Source: Chthonomonas sp. UBA6659
Lineage (GTDB): Bacteria; Armatimonadota; Fimbriimonadia; Fimbriimonadales; Fimbriimonadaceae
Direction of reading: 5' to 3'
Assembly (NCBI GenBank): GCA_002455425.1
Contig: DKKT01000071.1
Location: 1-58,529, forward strand
Length of the DNA stretch: 58,529 nucleotides
In this document: positions 34,868 to 43,517 of the stretch, one piece after another
How positions within the stretch are numbered: position 1 is the first letter of the stretch
Layout: every line of letters starts with the position of its first letter
Notes under the pieces: generated by a model
Database searches by the model: none
What the model saw: only the letters and a program-made list of their open reading frames with translations
Told to the model about the DNA's origin: nothing
Translations under genes and position numbers: made by a program

Positions 34868-34870
34868 AAT
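34865..34870 (+). promoter_or_regulatory. -10-like hexamer before the 34876 gene
   Basis: CACAAT ends 5 nt before ATG 34876, in the same GCCACAATGGG context found before alr (2600-2610). It suggests a leaderless start. Confidence 0.3.
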
Positions 34871-34875
34871 GGGCT

Positions 34876-35430
34876 ATGCGATCGATCGAGTCCTGCATCG
34901 CTCGGCGTCTCAAGTGGACCCGACTCGACGAGCACGACAAACTGGCGTTCACCTTGATCGTCGAGGGCGAACCCGAAGGCGAGCCGGTCGCCCAACTCAC
35001 CCGCGCCGGTCACGGACGAACGCTCTCGGAGGGTATCGCCGACGACGGTCGATGGACGTTCAAGCGGGTCGGCATTTTCCGCCCCCACATCACGGTCCGA
35101 GAGGTCGGTGAGTGGGACGACTTCGCGGTCTTCGAGGTTCACCCGTTCGGTCGCGGGCATCTCATCTTTGGCGACGGTCGGCGATTCGCATGGCGCGCAG
35201 GGAACTTCTGGGGGACCCACTGGAGCTGGATCGAGGAGGAGACCGGCAAAACCGTCCTCCGGTTTGAGCCGGCCCACTGGCTCCGGATGGAGGCGCACGT
35301 CGATGTCGACGCCGTCGGCCATGAGGTGCCGGATCGGTCCCTTCTCGCGATTCTGGGTTGGTACCTCCAGATGCTCAATCTTGAGGAGGTCGCCGGTAAG
35401 GAGCCGGTCACAGCCCCCGTCGGGACCTAG
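34876..35430 (+). CDS. Conserved-looking small protein, unknown
   Basis: 184 residues, no signal peptide. The central part is Trp/His-rich (GRGHLIFGDGRRFAWRAGNFWGTHWSWIEEETGK split over about 100-130) and beta-strand in character. The layout recalls tubby-C-terminal/LURP-one-like proteins, but the resemblance is weak. The start ATG 34876 is preceded by CACAAT 5 nt upstream and no Shine-Dalgarno. It converges with the MalK/UgpC-type ATPase gene, and both stops share a CTAG. Confidence 0.6.
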   Translation: MRSIESCIARRLKWTRLDEHDKLAFTLIVEGEPEGEPVAQLTRAGHGRTLSEGIADDGRWTFKRVGIFRPHITVREVGEWDDFAVFEVHPFGRGHLIFGDGRRFAWRAGNFWGTHWSWIEEETGKTVLRFEPAHWLRMEAHVDVDAVGHEVPDRSLLAILGWYLQMLNLEEVAGKEPVTAPVGT

Positions 35431-36575
35431 CGAATCGCCATCTCGGTCTCGACATCGAACAAGTGAAGCGCATCGAGGTTGATCGAGAACCGGCAGCTCT
35501 CGCCCTCCTTGATCTTCGTCCCGCTGTCGATGGTCGCGAGCACGTTGTGGGTGCCCGTGAAGAGGTAGGCGGTGTATTCCGGCCCGAGCGGCTCCAGGAC
35601 ATCGACTTTGGCCTCGATCGTGTTCGCCTCGGTGGACGCGATCGGGTTGTTCATCGCGGCATCGAAGATCGCTTCCGGTCGGATGCCAAGCGTCACGGGC
35701 TGTCCGGCTCGGTCCGCCGCAGCATGGTCGCCCGGCAACGGGATTCTGAAATCGCCGGTATCCACGAACAGACCGTCTCCGGTTCGCTCGACCCGAGCGT
35801 CGAGGAAGTTCATCGGCGGCGCGCCGATGAACCCAGCGACGAACTTGTTGGCCGGTCGGTTGTAGACGGCCTCGGGTTCGTCGCACTGCTGAAGAAGCCC
35901 GTCCTTCATGACCGCGATCCTCTGGCCCATCGTCATCGCTTCGACTTGGTCATGGGTCACATAGATCGTCGTGATTCCGAGGGAGCGGTGAAGGCGAATC
36001 AGCTCGGCGCGCGTCTGGATGCGGAGCTTGGCATCCAGGTTCGAGAGGGGCTCGTCCATGAGGAAGACTTTCGGCTTGCGGACGATGGCCCGCCCGAGGG
36101 CGACTCTCTGGCGTTGGCCGCCGGAGAGCTCCTTCGGTCGACGATGCAGGAGGTGATCGATGTCGAGCATCTGGGCGGTCTCATGGACCCGTCGATCAAT
36201 GTCCGCCTTGACCGTTTTTGCCTCGGCCAGGTGGCTGAGCTGCCAGAAAAATCCCTTGAGCTCGCGCAGGCGCAGCCCGAACGCGATGTTGTCGTACACC
36301 GTCATATGGGGATAGAGCGCATAGTTTTGGAACACCATGGCGATATCCCGATCCTTTGGAGGCACCTCGTTCACGCGCTGTTCGCCGATCATCAGATCGC
36401 CCGACGTGGCCTCCTCGAGGCCGGCGATCATCCGAAGGGCGGTGGTCTTGCCGCACCCAGACGGCCCAACCAAAACCATGAACTCGCGGTCGCGAATGTC
36501 GAGGTTCAGATTGTCGACGGCTTTGACGTCCTTGCCGAAGATCTTTGTGACGTTGCGAAATGAAACGCCTGCCAA
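35427..36575 (-). CDS. ABC transporter ATPase, MalK/UgpC type
   Basis: 382 residues. Walker A is GPSGCGKT (37-44), Q-loop VFQNYALYPHMTVYDN, signature ELSGGQRQRVALGRA, Walker B VFLMDEPLSNLD and the H-loop in VTHDQ. The C-terminal 130 residues form the OB-fold/TOBE regulatory domain of sugar-import ATPases. A short insert (GFFWQLSHLAEAKT) follows the Q-loop. No permease or binding protein is adjacent, so it probably serves several sugar transporters encoded elsewhere (MsmK-like, inference). The start is TTG 36575, 11 nt after AGGAGG. Confidence 0.92.
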   Translation of the reverse strand: MAGVSFRNVTKIFGKDVKAVDNLNLDIRDREFMVLVGPSGCGKTTALRMIAGLEEATSGDLMIGEQRVNEVPPKDRDIAMVFQNYALYPHMTVYDNIAFGLRLRELKGFFWQLSHLAEAKTVKADIDRRVHETAQMLDIDHLLHRRPKELSGGQRQRVALGRAIVRKPKVFLMDEPLSNLDAKLRIQTRAELIRLHRSLGITTIYVTHDQVEAMTMGQRIAVMKDGLLQQCDEPEAVYNRPANKFVAGFIGAPPMNFLDARVERTGDGLFVDTGDFRIPLPGDHAAADRAGQPVTLGIRPEAIFDAAMNNPIASTEANTIEAKVDVLEPLGPEYTAYLFTGTHNVLATIDSGTKIKEGESCRFSINLDALHLFDVETEMAIR

Positions 36576-36649
36576 GCTGCGCGGTGCCTCCTACGAACTG
36601 AAGTCCCAGTATAGCCGGGCGTTTGGCGATCCCGCGCCACCCGAAACCC

Positions 36650-36679
36650 TTGACAACGGTTGGGGTGAGCAGGTATCAT
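36650..36679 (+). promoter_or_regulatory. Sigma-70-type promoter of the pseudopilin gene
   Basis: TTGACA (36650-36655, full consensus), an 18-bp spacer and TATCAT (36674-36679) lie 31 bp before ATG 36711. Confidence 0.65.
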
Positions 36680-36684
36680 TGAGA

Positions 36685-36705
36685 AATTACATAAGCACTG
36701 TAATT
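36685..36705 (+). promoter_or_regulatory. Inverted repeat overlapping the pseudopilin transcription start
   Basis: AATTACA and TGTAATT flank 7 bases (TAAGCAC) starting 6 bp after the -10. The perfect 7-bp arms in an AT-rich patch of a GC-rich genome look like an operator; a repressor bound here would block transcription. Confidence 0.45.
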
Positions 36706-36710
36706 GCAAT

Positions 36711-37409
36711 ATGAAGCGAGCCTTTACCTTGATCGAACTCCTCGTGGTCATCGCGATCATCGCGATCTTGGCTGCGATCCTGTTTCCGGTCTTCGCCCAA
36801 GCGAAGCGAGCGGCCCAGAAGACCGCGGACCTTTCGAACTTCAGTCAGATCGGCAAGTCGATCATGCTGTACGCCCAAGATCACGACGATCACAGCATGT
36901 GCACCGATCACGATCACGGACTGCACTGGTTCGACTCGCTGTACGGCTACGTGAAGAGCCGGGACGTGTTCAAGACGCCCGCCTACCAGCGTAAAGCCGT
37001 CCTCAACGACGACAACGTCCTCGAGTTGCCTGAGTCGGACTACTCGATCAACGGCCTCTTCTCACACGGAGAGTCCCTCTCGATCAACAGCGCGCCGGCG
37101 GAGCAGATCATCATCGCTCTGCGGAATGTCGAGGTGGCCGAGCCCGACTACCATCCCTGGCCCGATTCCGCCGAAGACGACCCCAACACGCCGGACTGGG
37201 ACGACTTGGCGCAGTACATCGGCCCCGGGCACGATGGAGGCCCTGAAGAGGACTGGTTCCGCGAGCGTCTCGCCCTCAAGCCGTGGGGGAACGGCTCGAA
37301 CTTCGGTTTCGTCGACGGTCACACGAAGTTCTTGCCCTGGGATCGGTCGGTGAGCGGTCGCTTACCCGGTTACCACAACATCGATCGCTTGACCGAAGAG
37401 GTCCACTAG
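36711..37409 (+). CDS. Type II/IV pseudopilin-like protein with prepilin signal
   Basis: 232 residues. The N-terminus (MKRAFTLIELLVVIAIIAIL) is a type III prepilin signal with cleavage expected between Ala4 and Phe5, followed by a hydrophobic helix and LFPVFAQAKRAAQK, typical of Armatimonadota. The C-terminus has GNGSNFGFVDGHTKFLPW, matching the H-x9-DG ending of DUF1559-like prepilins. The product would sit in the inner membrane and be processed by a prepilin peptidase. No Shine-Dalgarno is seen, but a good promoter is. It shares a CTAG stop overlap with the next gene. Confidence 0.88.
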   Translation: MKRAFTLIELLVVIAIIAILAAILFPVFAQAKRAAQKTADLSNFSQIGKSIMLYAQDHDDHSMCTDHDHGLHWFDSLYGYVKSRDVFKTPAYQRKAVLNDDNVLELPESDYSINGLFSHGESLSINSAPAEQIIIALRNVEVAEPDYHPWPDSAEDDPNTPDWDDLAQYIGPGHDGGPEEDWFRERLALKPWGNGSNFGFVDGHTKFLPWDRSVSGRLPGYHNIDRLTEEVH

Positions 37410-37609
37410 CGCGGCAAGGGCCGAGCGATCGGGACTCGGACACCGCGGGCGCGCACCAAGCGCTCGCGGTGATCGTTGAAGGTGCAGATCGCGCGGATCC
37501 CATAGATGTTTCCGACGTCGACCGCTTCCCCCCAGGTCACTGGGTTGAGCTTTCCATCCCGACACCGGGAGGCACCGTCGTCGTATCGCGGGCAGTCGCG
37601 GCAATCCAT
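37406..37609 (-). CDS. Small cysteine-containing protein, unknown
   Basis: 67 residues from ATG 37609 (MDCRDCPRYDDGASRC…). C3-xx-C6 and C15, plus a later Cys, resemble a small metal-binding site. The central GKLNPVTWGEAVDVGNIYGIRAICTFN looks like a folded domain rather than noise. A start 25 codons earlier (37684) would run into the hydrolase gene and is less likely. It converges with the pseudopilin gene through a shared CTAG and follows the hydrolase by 40 bp, so it may be its operon partner. Confidence 0.55.
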   Translation of the reverse strand: MDCRDCPRYDDGASRCRDGKLNPVTWGEAVDVGNIYGIRAICTFNDHRERLVRARGVRVPIARPLPR

Positions 37610-37649
37610 GCTCGTCTCAATGACGCTGCCAAGTAGACAAGCGTCGCTC

Positions 37650-39473
37650 CTATTTTCGCAGATCGAGCCAGACTTTGGAAGCATGCGGCCCGCTTCGGTG
37701 GATCTGAATCGTCGACTTCTGGAAGTCCGAGGCTTTTGCGCGGTAGATATCGGTGAACACTTGCGGGTTGCGATCGGCGAGCGGGAACCAGCTCGACTGA
37801 ACTTGGATCATGATCCGGTGTCCCCTTTTGAAGGTGTGGAGCGCATCCGGCAGTTCGAACTTGACCCGCTCGACCTTGCCCGGAGTGAACGGCTCGGGGA
37901 GCTCATAGCTTCGCCGAAACTTGCCTCGAAAGATATCGGCGCGCACGAGCATCGGGTAGTTCCGCATCACCTTCGACCCGAAATCGGCGGCGTCCGACGG
38001 ATGCACGTCGATCAGCTTCACGACGAAGTCGGCGTCGGTACCCGTCATGGTCACGAACAGGTCCGCAACCACGTTACCGGCCACCGTGACCTCCTCGCTC
38101 AGAGCCGGAGAAGTGTAGGTCAGGACGTCGTCGCGCTCCATCGCGAAGCGCTGGCTGTCGATCATGTAATCGCGGGACCGTCCTCGGAGCACGCCGCCCT
38201 GATAGGGTACGGGACGGGCCGGATCGCTGACGTAGGTATCCGTCTTGCCGACATCGCCGGGGGCCTCGAAACTGAGGGAGCGCGCCTCCCGGAAGAAGAC
38301 CGGTGTGCGGCGCACCTGAGGAGGGGGCCACCGGTCGAACTTCGACCAGGTCTTCGAGCCGGTGTCGAACATCGTCGCGTCGGGAAGGTCCACCTCACCG
38401 TTCCCGCGCAGGTAGGCGTCGAAGAACGGCCACTCGAGCTCTTCCCGGAAGAAGACCGAGGTGTCCTGCTCCCACGGGATCCCTCCGAACATCCGTCCAT
38501 TGCCCCGCGACCAACCGCCGTGATCCCACGGGCCCATCACAAGCCGATTCGCGATGCCGGGGTTCTGCTTCTCGGTGTATTTGTAGATGTGGAGCGCCCC
38601 CCAAAGGTCTTCGGCGTCGAACCAACCCCCCACGGTCATCACAGCGCACTTCACGCCCGTCATGTGCCGGGGCAAACTCCGGTCCTGCCAGAACGCGTCG
38701 TACGTCCCGTGCTCCATCATTTGATTCCAGAACTTGACTTCGCCGCGCAGGATCTTCTCGTTGAACGATGACAGCGGTCCCATCTCCAGGAACCACTGGT
38801 AGGCGTTGCCCCCGATATCCCAGGCCGGGCCGCGGCGCGGCGTTCGGGTCGGTTCCGGGCGAGGCTGCCCGAACCCGGACATGAACGAAAACGCGTCCTG
38901 CAGGAAGAAGGCGCCGTGGTGGTGGAAGTCGTCGCCGATGAACCAGTCCGAGACGGGGGCTTGGGGCGACACGGCTTTGAGCGACGGATGGGAATCGATC
39001 GCCCCTGCCGCGGCATAGAATCCGGGATACGAGATTCCCCACATCCCGACGCGTCCGTTGTTGCCGGGCACATGCGTCACGAGCCACTCGATCGTGTCCC
39101 AGGTGTCGGTGCTCTCGTCGATCCCCTTCTGGCCCGGCTTCAACGTTGGGCGGACGTCGGCAAACTCACCTTGCGACAGGTACCGCCCGCGCACGTCCTG
39201 CCAAACGAAGATGTAGCGGTTGTCGGTGAACTTCTGCGAGCCGCGCGCGCTCCGGAACGCCTCGGGACCGTAAGGGCCCGCGCTGTAGGGCGTTCGCTCC
39301 ATCAGGATCGGGCGGCGACTGCTCCGATCCTTGGGCACGTAGATGGCCGTGTAGAGCTTCACGCCATCGCGCATCGGGATCATCGCCTCGATCTTCTCGT
39401 AGGTCTCCTTCGTGATCTGGGCGGGAACGGCGGCGGCAAGGGCAAGCAGGATCAAGGCGCAGACGCGACGCAT
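37650..39473 (-). CDS. Secreted CocE/NonD family alpha/beta hydrolase
   Basis: 607 residues with a signal peptide (MRRVCALILLALAAAVPAQ). The N-terminal hydrolase part has MRDGVKLYTAIYVPKD, PYGPEAF and nucleophile S148 in GISYPG. The C-terminal jelly-roll part (about 380-600) has the PYQGG-like and VADLFVTMTGTDADFVVKLIDV motifs of the X-Pro dipeptidyl-peptidase (S15)/cocaine esterase family. It probably acts outside the cytoplasmic membrane on an ester or amide substrate that is not evident. The start is ATG 39473. Confidence 0.92.
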   Translation of the reverse strand: MRRVCALILLALAAAVPAQITKETYEKIEAMIPMRDGVKLYTAIYVPKDRSSRRPILMERTPYSAGPYGPEAFRSARGSQKFTDNRYIFVWQDVRGRYLSQGEFADVRPTLKPGQKGIDESTDTWDTIEWLVTHVPGNNGRVGMWGISYPGFYAAAGAIDSHPSLKAVSPQAPVSDWFIGDDFHHHGAFFLQDAFSFMSGFGQPRPEPTRTPRRGPAWDIGGNAYQWFLEMGPLSSFNEKILRGEVKFWNQMMEHGTYDAFWQDRSLPRHMTGVKCAVMTVGGWFDAEDLWGALHIYKYTEKQNPGIANRLVMGPWDHGGWSRGNGRMFGGIPWEQDTSVFFREELEWPFFDAYLRGNGEVDLPDATMFDTGSKTWSKFDRWPPPQVRRTPVFFREARSLSFEAPGDVGKTDTYVSDPARPVPYQGGVLRGRSRDYMIDSQRFAMERDDVLTYTSPALSEEVTVAGNVVADLFVTMTGTDADFVVKLIDVHPSDAADFGSKVMRNYPMLVRADIFRGKFRRSYELPEPFTPGKVERVKFELPDALHTFKRGHRIMIQVQSSWFPLADRNPQVFTDIYRAKASDFQKSTIQIHRSGPHASKVWLDLRK

Positions 39474-39537
39474 ACGGTTGAATTCGCGGGTCCGCCCCCA
39501 GGTCCTGCCCTCGACCGTATTCCTGGCGGGACCTGGC

Positions 39538-39543
39538 TATAAT
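39538..39543 (+). promoter_or_regulatory. -10 hexamer of the tRNA-Gly gene
   Basis: TATAAT, a full consensus match, ends 12 nt before the tRNA 5' end. The -35 is not clear. Confidence 0.55.
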
Positions 39544-39555
39544 GGACTTGGGAAT

Positions 39556-39630
39556 GCGGGTGTAGTTCAATGGTAGAGCGCGACCTTCCCAAGGTTGATG
39601 TTGCGGGTTCGAATCCCGTCACCCGCTCCA
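39556..39630 (+). tRNA. tRNA-Gly (anticodon CCC)
   Basis: Acceptor arms GCGGGTG and CACCCGC pair fully, with discriminator T and encoded CCA at 39628-39630. The anticodon stem CGACC/GGTTG closes loop TTCCCAA, giving anticodon CCC (codon GGG). The T arm GCGGG-TTCGAAT-CCCGT is standard, and the D arm contains TAGTTCAATGGTA. Confidence 0.97.
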
Positions 39631-39653
39631 AGATTCCCCTCCCCTGATCTCCG

Positions 39654-39669
39654 CGTGACGCGCATCACA
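39654..39669 (+). promoter_or_regulatory. CRP/FNR-like site upstream of the 39750 gene
   Basis: CGTGACGCGCATCACA contains GTGA-N6-TCAC, the half-site layout of CRP-family regulators, 80 bp before ATG 39750. Confidence 0.45.
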
Positions 39670-39749
39670 CCAAGGCGCGCCCGAAGGCACGATCCGAGGC
39701 CGGCCGGTCTTCTTCCAACAAGCATCTCGACACTCGTTGGAGGAAAACC

Positions 39750-40265
39750 ATGAAGTCCACTCGAAGAAACATCGCTCTCGTCATTCTCGCTCTCTGCAGT
39801 TTCAGCGGAGCCGCTCACGCCCAGCCCCTTCTGCCCCTCGGATCGACGCTCCGCACGGGAACGATCACCGACGGCAACTTCCTCAGCACCTTCCTTCCCG
39901 ACAACTTTCGCCTCCAGATTCGCTCGCAATCGACATCCGAAGGTCAACGCGTCGACTGGTCGGCCACCTACGGCGACATCTACGCCGCGCTCGTGCTGAC
40001 TCCGAAGGTCCACTATCGGTTCGAAGCGCGAAGATCGGTCGCGTCGACGGTCGGCGTCTACCTCTATGACTTCCGAGCCGAGCAGTGGGAGCAGCGCCAG
40101 TTCATTTCGTTCGGAACCACAGACACCGTGCGCACTGGCATTCTTGGCGTGGGGAAGCGATTCGTCAACTGGCAGGGCAAGGCCCGGATCCGCTTCCGCT
40201 CCGGACATCCCTCCAATCCGTTCACGTTCGGCATCGACTCGATCTCGGTGTGGGTGATGCCGTGA
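39750..40265 (+). CDS. Small secreted protein with shared C-terminal module
   Basis: 171 residues with a signal peptide (MKSTRRNIALVILALCSFSGAAHA/Q). Nearly the whole mature protein corresponds to the C-terminal module also seen in the 30700 and 55890 genes: DNFRLQI … VGVYLYDFRAEQWEQ … KARIRFRSG … FGIDSISVWV. No known family recognised. The start ATG 39750 follows GGAGG. A CRP-like site lies upstream and a good terminator follows. Confidence 0.72.
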   Translation: MKSTRRNIALVILALCSFSGAAHAQPLLPLGSTLRTGTITDGNFLSTFLPDNFRLQIRSQSTSEGQRVDWSATYGDIYAALVLTPKVHYRFEARRSVASTVGVYLYDFRAEQWEQRQFISFGTTDTVRTGILGVGKRFVNWQGKARIRFRSGHPSNPFTFGIDSISVWVMP

Positions 40266-40271
40266 GTCCGC

Positions 40272-40306
40272 GAGGGCTGAAGCCCAGAGCGCTTCGGCCC
40301 TCTTTT
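40272..40306 (+). terminator. Rho-independent terminator after the 39750 gene
   Basis: GAGGGCTGAAGC and GCTTCGGCCCTC pair over 12 bp (one G-U) around a 7-nt loop, followed by TTTT. Confidence 0.88.
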
Positions 40307-40432
40307 CGATCCCCCAGGTATCAAACCGAAAGGTGAATCGATCTCTTTTCACAACACGTCTTGAAGATAGCCCACGTTATGTGGAAAACTTGAGGGCAAT
40401 TCTTTGGTGAACCCACGGATGGGAGGAGCCAG

Positions 40433-43060
40433 GTGCATAGAAATGGATTTCGCTGCGGGATCGCCGCTGCCGCCTTGGGGCTGGTGGCGCTCGCAGGGGC
40501 ACAACCGAAAATAAGCAACGTCGAAATCGTCCGTCTCGGCAAGGGCGTGGAAGTCCGTATCCGAGGCGAAGGGCTAAAGTCGCCCGTTCTGAGCCGCGCG
40601 TTCGGAGGGCGCTCGCTGATCCTCGACTTCAACGCAACGCTCGATGGCAAGGCCAAGCGCGAAGCCGTTCAGGTCGCCGGTCTCGATTTCGTGCATGCGA
40701 GCCAGTTCCAAGCCAGCCCGCCCAAAGTGCGCGTGCACCTGCGCTTCCTCGCCCCGAACAGCACGATCACCCCGATCGCCAAGGGATCGATGTGGATCGT
40801 GCGGATGGGTGACACCACTTCCCCGATCGCGATGGCCGCTGCCCCGAAGGCCGGCCCGCCGACGCGGCCTCCGAAGAAGGATGATCTCACGATCGAACGC
40901 GCGAAGGCGGACCGGCTCCCGAAGACGGTGGCCAAGTCGGGAGGGAGTGGTTCCGTCAAGATGCCGCCGATCAGACCGCCGAAGCCGGTCGCTTCGAATC
41001 AGGCTTCGAGTCAGGCATCGAACCAGGCGACCGAAGCCGCAACCCGCGAAGTCCAGGTCACGCTCGACTTCACGAACACCGAGTTGGTCCAGATCTTTCG
41101 CGCCCTCGCCCTGCAGGCCGGCGTCAACATCGTCACCTCCCCGGATGTCAAGGGCAAACTGACGATCTCCCTCGACCGGATGTCGGTCCGTGAAGCGCTC
41201 GACCTCATCACGGCCCTCGCCGGGCTCCGATGGGGCCAGATCGGGCGAACCTATCTTGTGACGACCGCGGATAAGTTCGCCGACACGATGGCCCAGTTCG
41301 GGGGCATCGGCGAAGAGCGTTCTGAGACCCGCGTCGTGCCGATCTTCAGCGGGGAAGGGGTGCAGCTGAAGGCCGCGATCCTGAAGAGCATGCCGCCGGG
41401 CTCCGGAGCAGGCCGCTACGAAATCACGCTCCCCTCGGAGCAGATCACGCTTGAACAGACCACCCGGGTCGGCGCATCGCCCGCGGCTGTTGGGTCCCAG
41501 CCGTCGGGCGGCGCCTCCGGGGGCGGCGGAACGACGATGGAGACGCGGACGGCGGACCGCCCGAAACGCGACGAATACGTGGTCCTCATCGGACCGGCCA
41601 AGCAGCTCGACACGGTCCAGGCCGCGGTCGAGCGGCTCGATCGCCAAATGTGCGAAGCCCTCGGTATTCGTCTACCGAGATCGGGCGACATCATCCAGCG
41701 CGTGTACGAGGTCAAGGGCGGCGACGCCGAAGCTCTGCGCAAGGCACTTGTCGGCGATCGTGCGGACCGGCTCGGCAACGTCGAGATCACGGCCACCCCT
41801 TCCGCCAGCCGAAGCAAACCGGTCATTTCGATCAAAGGCCGGGAAAACGAAGTCGATCGCGTCATGCAGACGCTGCAGCAGCTCGACGCGTCGGACGAGG
41901 GCGGTGGTGAGTTCACGATCTACGAAGTCAAGTACGCCGACCCGCGATCGCTCCGTGAGGAGATCATCAACGCCGTCCCGGGGCTCCGAGCGAGCATCCC
42001 GCCCGCCTCGGCCGGGAACCCGCGGCTCTTCCAGCCCGGCGAAGCGACCCGCGCCGCCAGTGAGCAAGTCCAGCCCGGTCCGCAAGGCGGCGGCGCTGCC
42101 GGCGGAGGGGGCGCGGCCGTCGTTCCCGAGTCGGGCGTTCGATCCGAAGGCACGGGGCCGCTCCTCAACTTGAGCCAGCCGTTCCGCGACGTCGAGCGCG
42201 TGGCGGTGCCGATGCGGCTGATCCTACGGGGGAGCGCCGAACAACTCGCGGCCGCCCGCAAGTTCCTCGAGGTCGTCGACGTGCCGCCCAAGCAGGTCGC
42301 CCTCGAACTCCGGGTCATGGAACTGAGCAAAGAGGACGCGATCCAGGCCGGTATCGACTGGAACATCTTCACCGGCGGTGCGGTGCGCATCCTCCGTCTG
42401 AACAACTCTCAGCCCTCGACGCCTGGGCCGAACAATCGGATCGGCGTGAAGATGCGGGACGGCGATGTCACCGCCAGCCTCGACAAGATCGCGAACAAGA
42501 ACAACTTGATCGCTCGGCCGAACATGCTCGCGACCGATGGACGCGAAAGCGAGCTTTTCGTCGGCGAGGTGATCCGGTACATCGTCTCGATCACGAGTGG
42601 CCAGAACGGTCCCAACGTCCAAACCGGCGAACTCCCGATCGGCGTCCGGCTCGCCGTGCTGCCCCGGATCGGTGCGGACGGAAGCCTCACGATGGACCTG
42701 CGGCCCCGAGTCAGCGCCCTGCGCGGATTCACGGACGTCCCGAACGGGGGTCGGCTTCCGCAGACGACGGAGCGCATCGCCCAGAGCACCGTGACGGTCC
42801 AGGATGGCGAGACGATCGCGATCGGTGGACTGATTCAGGATCAGGATCGCCGGGAGGTGACGGGTGTCCCGATCCTCATGGACTTCCCGCTCATCGGCCA
42901 ACTCTTCCGCAAGACGACGACGTCGCGGACCCGAACCGAAGTCGTGCTGTTCCTGACCGTGAAGACGGTCGACGGACCGGCGCGAGCCGACAACATCCAG
43001 CTTCCGGTCGAAAAGGACATGACGAAGGAAGCGCCCAAGAAGAACGGAGGCAAGCAGTGA
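40433..43060 (+). CDS. pilQ: Type IV pilus secretin PilQ-like
   Basis: 875 residues with a signal peptide. An AMIN domain (about 25-110) is followed by a Pro-rich linker and an STN/secretin N-domain (about 205-270: VTLDFTNTELVQIFRALALQAG). N1-type repeats follow (YEVKGGDAEALRKAL and YEVKYADPRSLREEI), then the C-terminal secretin domain (about 615-860) with VQDGETIAIGGLIQDQDR and VPILMDFPLIGQLFR. It forms the outer-membrane pore for type IV pili or type II secretion. The start GTG 40433 lies 6 nt after GGAGG. Two lipoprotein genes follow in the same transcript. Confidence 0.92.
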   Translation: MHRNGFRCGIAAAALGLVALAGAQPKISNVEIVRLGKGVEVRIRGEGLKSPVLSRAFGGRSLILDFNATLDGKAKREAVQVAGLDFVHASQFQASPPKVRVHLRFLAPNSTITPIAKGSMWIVRMGDTTSPIAMAAAPKAGPPTRPPKKDDLTIERAKADRLPKTVAKSGGSGSVKMPPIRPPKPVASNQASSQASNQATEAATREVQVTLDFTNTELVQIFRALALQAGVNIVTSPDVKGKLTISLDRMSVREALDLITALAGLRWGQIGRTYLVTTADKFADTMAQFGGIGEERSETRVVPIFSGEGVQLKAAILKSMPPGSGAGRYEITLPSEQITLEQTTRVGASPAAVGSQPSGGASGGGGTTMETRTADRPKRDEYVVLIGPAKQLDTVQAAVERLDRQMCEALGIRLPRSGDIIQRVYEVKGGDAEALRKALVGDRADRLGNVEITATPSASRSKPVISIKGRENEVDRVMQTLQQLDASDEGGGEFTIYEVKYADPRSLREEIINAVPGLRASIPPASAGNPRLFQPGEATRAASEQVQPGPQGGGAAGGGGAAVVPESGVRSEGTGPLLNLSQPFRDVERVAVPMRLILRGSAEQLAAARKFLEVVDVPPKQVALELRVMELSKEDAIQAGIDWNIFTGGAVRILRLNNSQPSTPGPNNRIGVKMRDGDVTASLDKIANKNNLIARPNMLATDGRESELFVGEVIRYIVSITSGQNGPNVQTGELPIGVRLAVLPRIGADGSLTMDLRPRVSALRGFTDVPNGGRLPQTTERIAQSTVTVQDGETIAIGGLIQDQDRREVTGVPILMDFPLIGQLFRKTTTSRTRTEVVLFLTVKTVDGPARADNIQLPVEKDMTKEAPKKNGGKQ

Positions 43061-43473
43061 TGAACTCTCGCAGAGTGCGACTCGGGAGCGCGACCGTGCT
43101 CCTGGGCCTGGTGCTCGCCGGCTGCGGAGGAAGCGGCGACCGTCCGGTGAATCCGAGCGTCTACCGGGGCGCCTGGGCCGGGACGTGGAACGGCGCGACC
43201 TCCAACGATGGGGGAACTCTCGTGATGACGGTCTACTCGGACGGGAGCGTCGATGGAACCATGGGTCGGAGCCCGAATCTGTCGGGCACGATCAACGGGA
43301 GCATCGATGCCAACGGCAACCTGACCGCCGTCGGCAATTTCGGCCCGGACGGCAACTTCCTGATCAGCGGCTCGGTGATCGTCACCACCGACCTGATCGG
43401 CTCGTTCCGCTACAAGTTCCTCGGGAACGAATACAACGGCAGTTTCAGCTGCAGGCCGTCGGGAGGCGGCTAG
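43060..43473 (+). CDS. Lipoprotein downstream of pilQ
   Basis: 137 residues. The signal ends in VLAGC, so lipidation is expected. The mature part is Gly/Asn/Ser-rich and beta-like (GTWNGATSNDGGTLVMTVY, then SGTINGSIDANGNLTAVGNF). ATG 43060 overlaps the pilQ stop (TGATG) and follows CGGAGG; GTG 43057 is the alternative. Co-translation with pilQ suggests an outer-membrane partner, but it does not look like a standard pilotin. Confidence 0.75.
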   Translation: MNSRRVRLGSATVLLGLVLAGCGGSGDRPVNPSVYRGAWAGTWNGATSNDGGTLVMTVYSDGSVDGTMGRSPNLSGTINGSIDANGNLTAVGNFGPDGNFLISGSVIVTTDLIGSFRYKFLGNEYNGSFSCRPSGGG

Positions 43474-43517
43474 TGGCCATGGATCTCTTTCTCGACACGA
43501 CACGGAGGTTATGTCTG

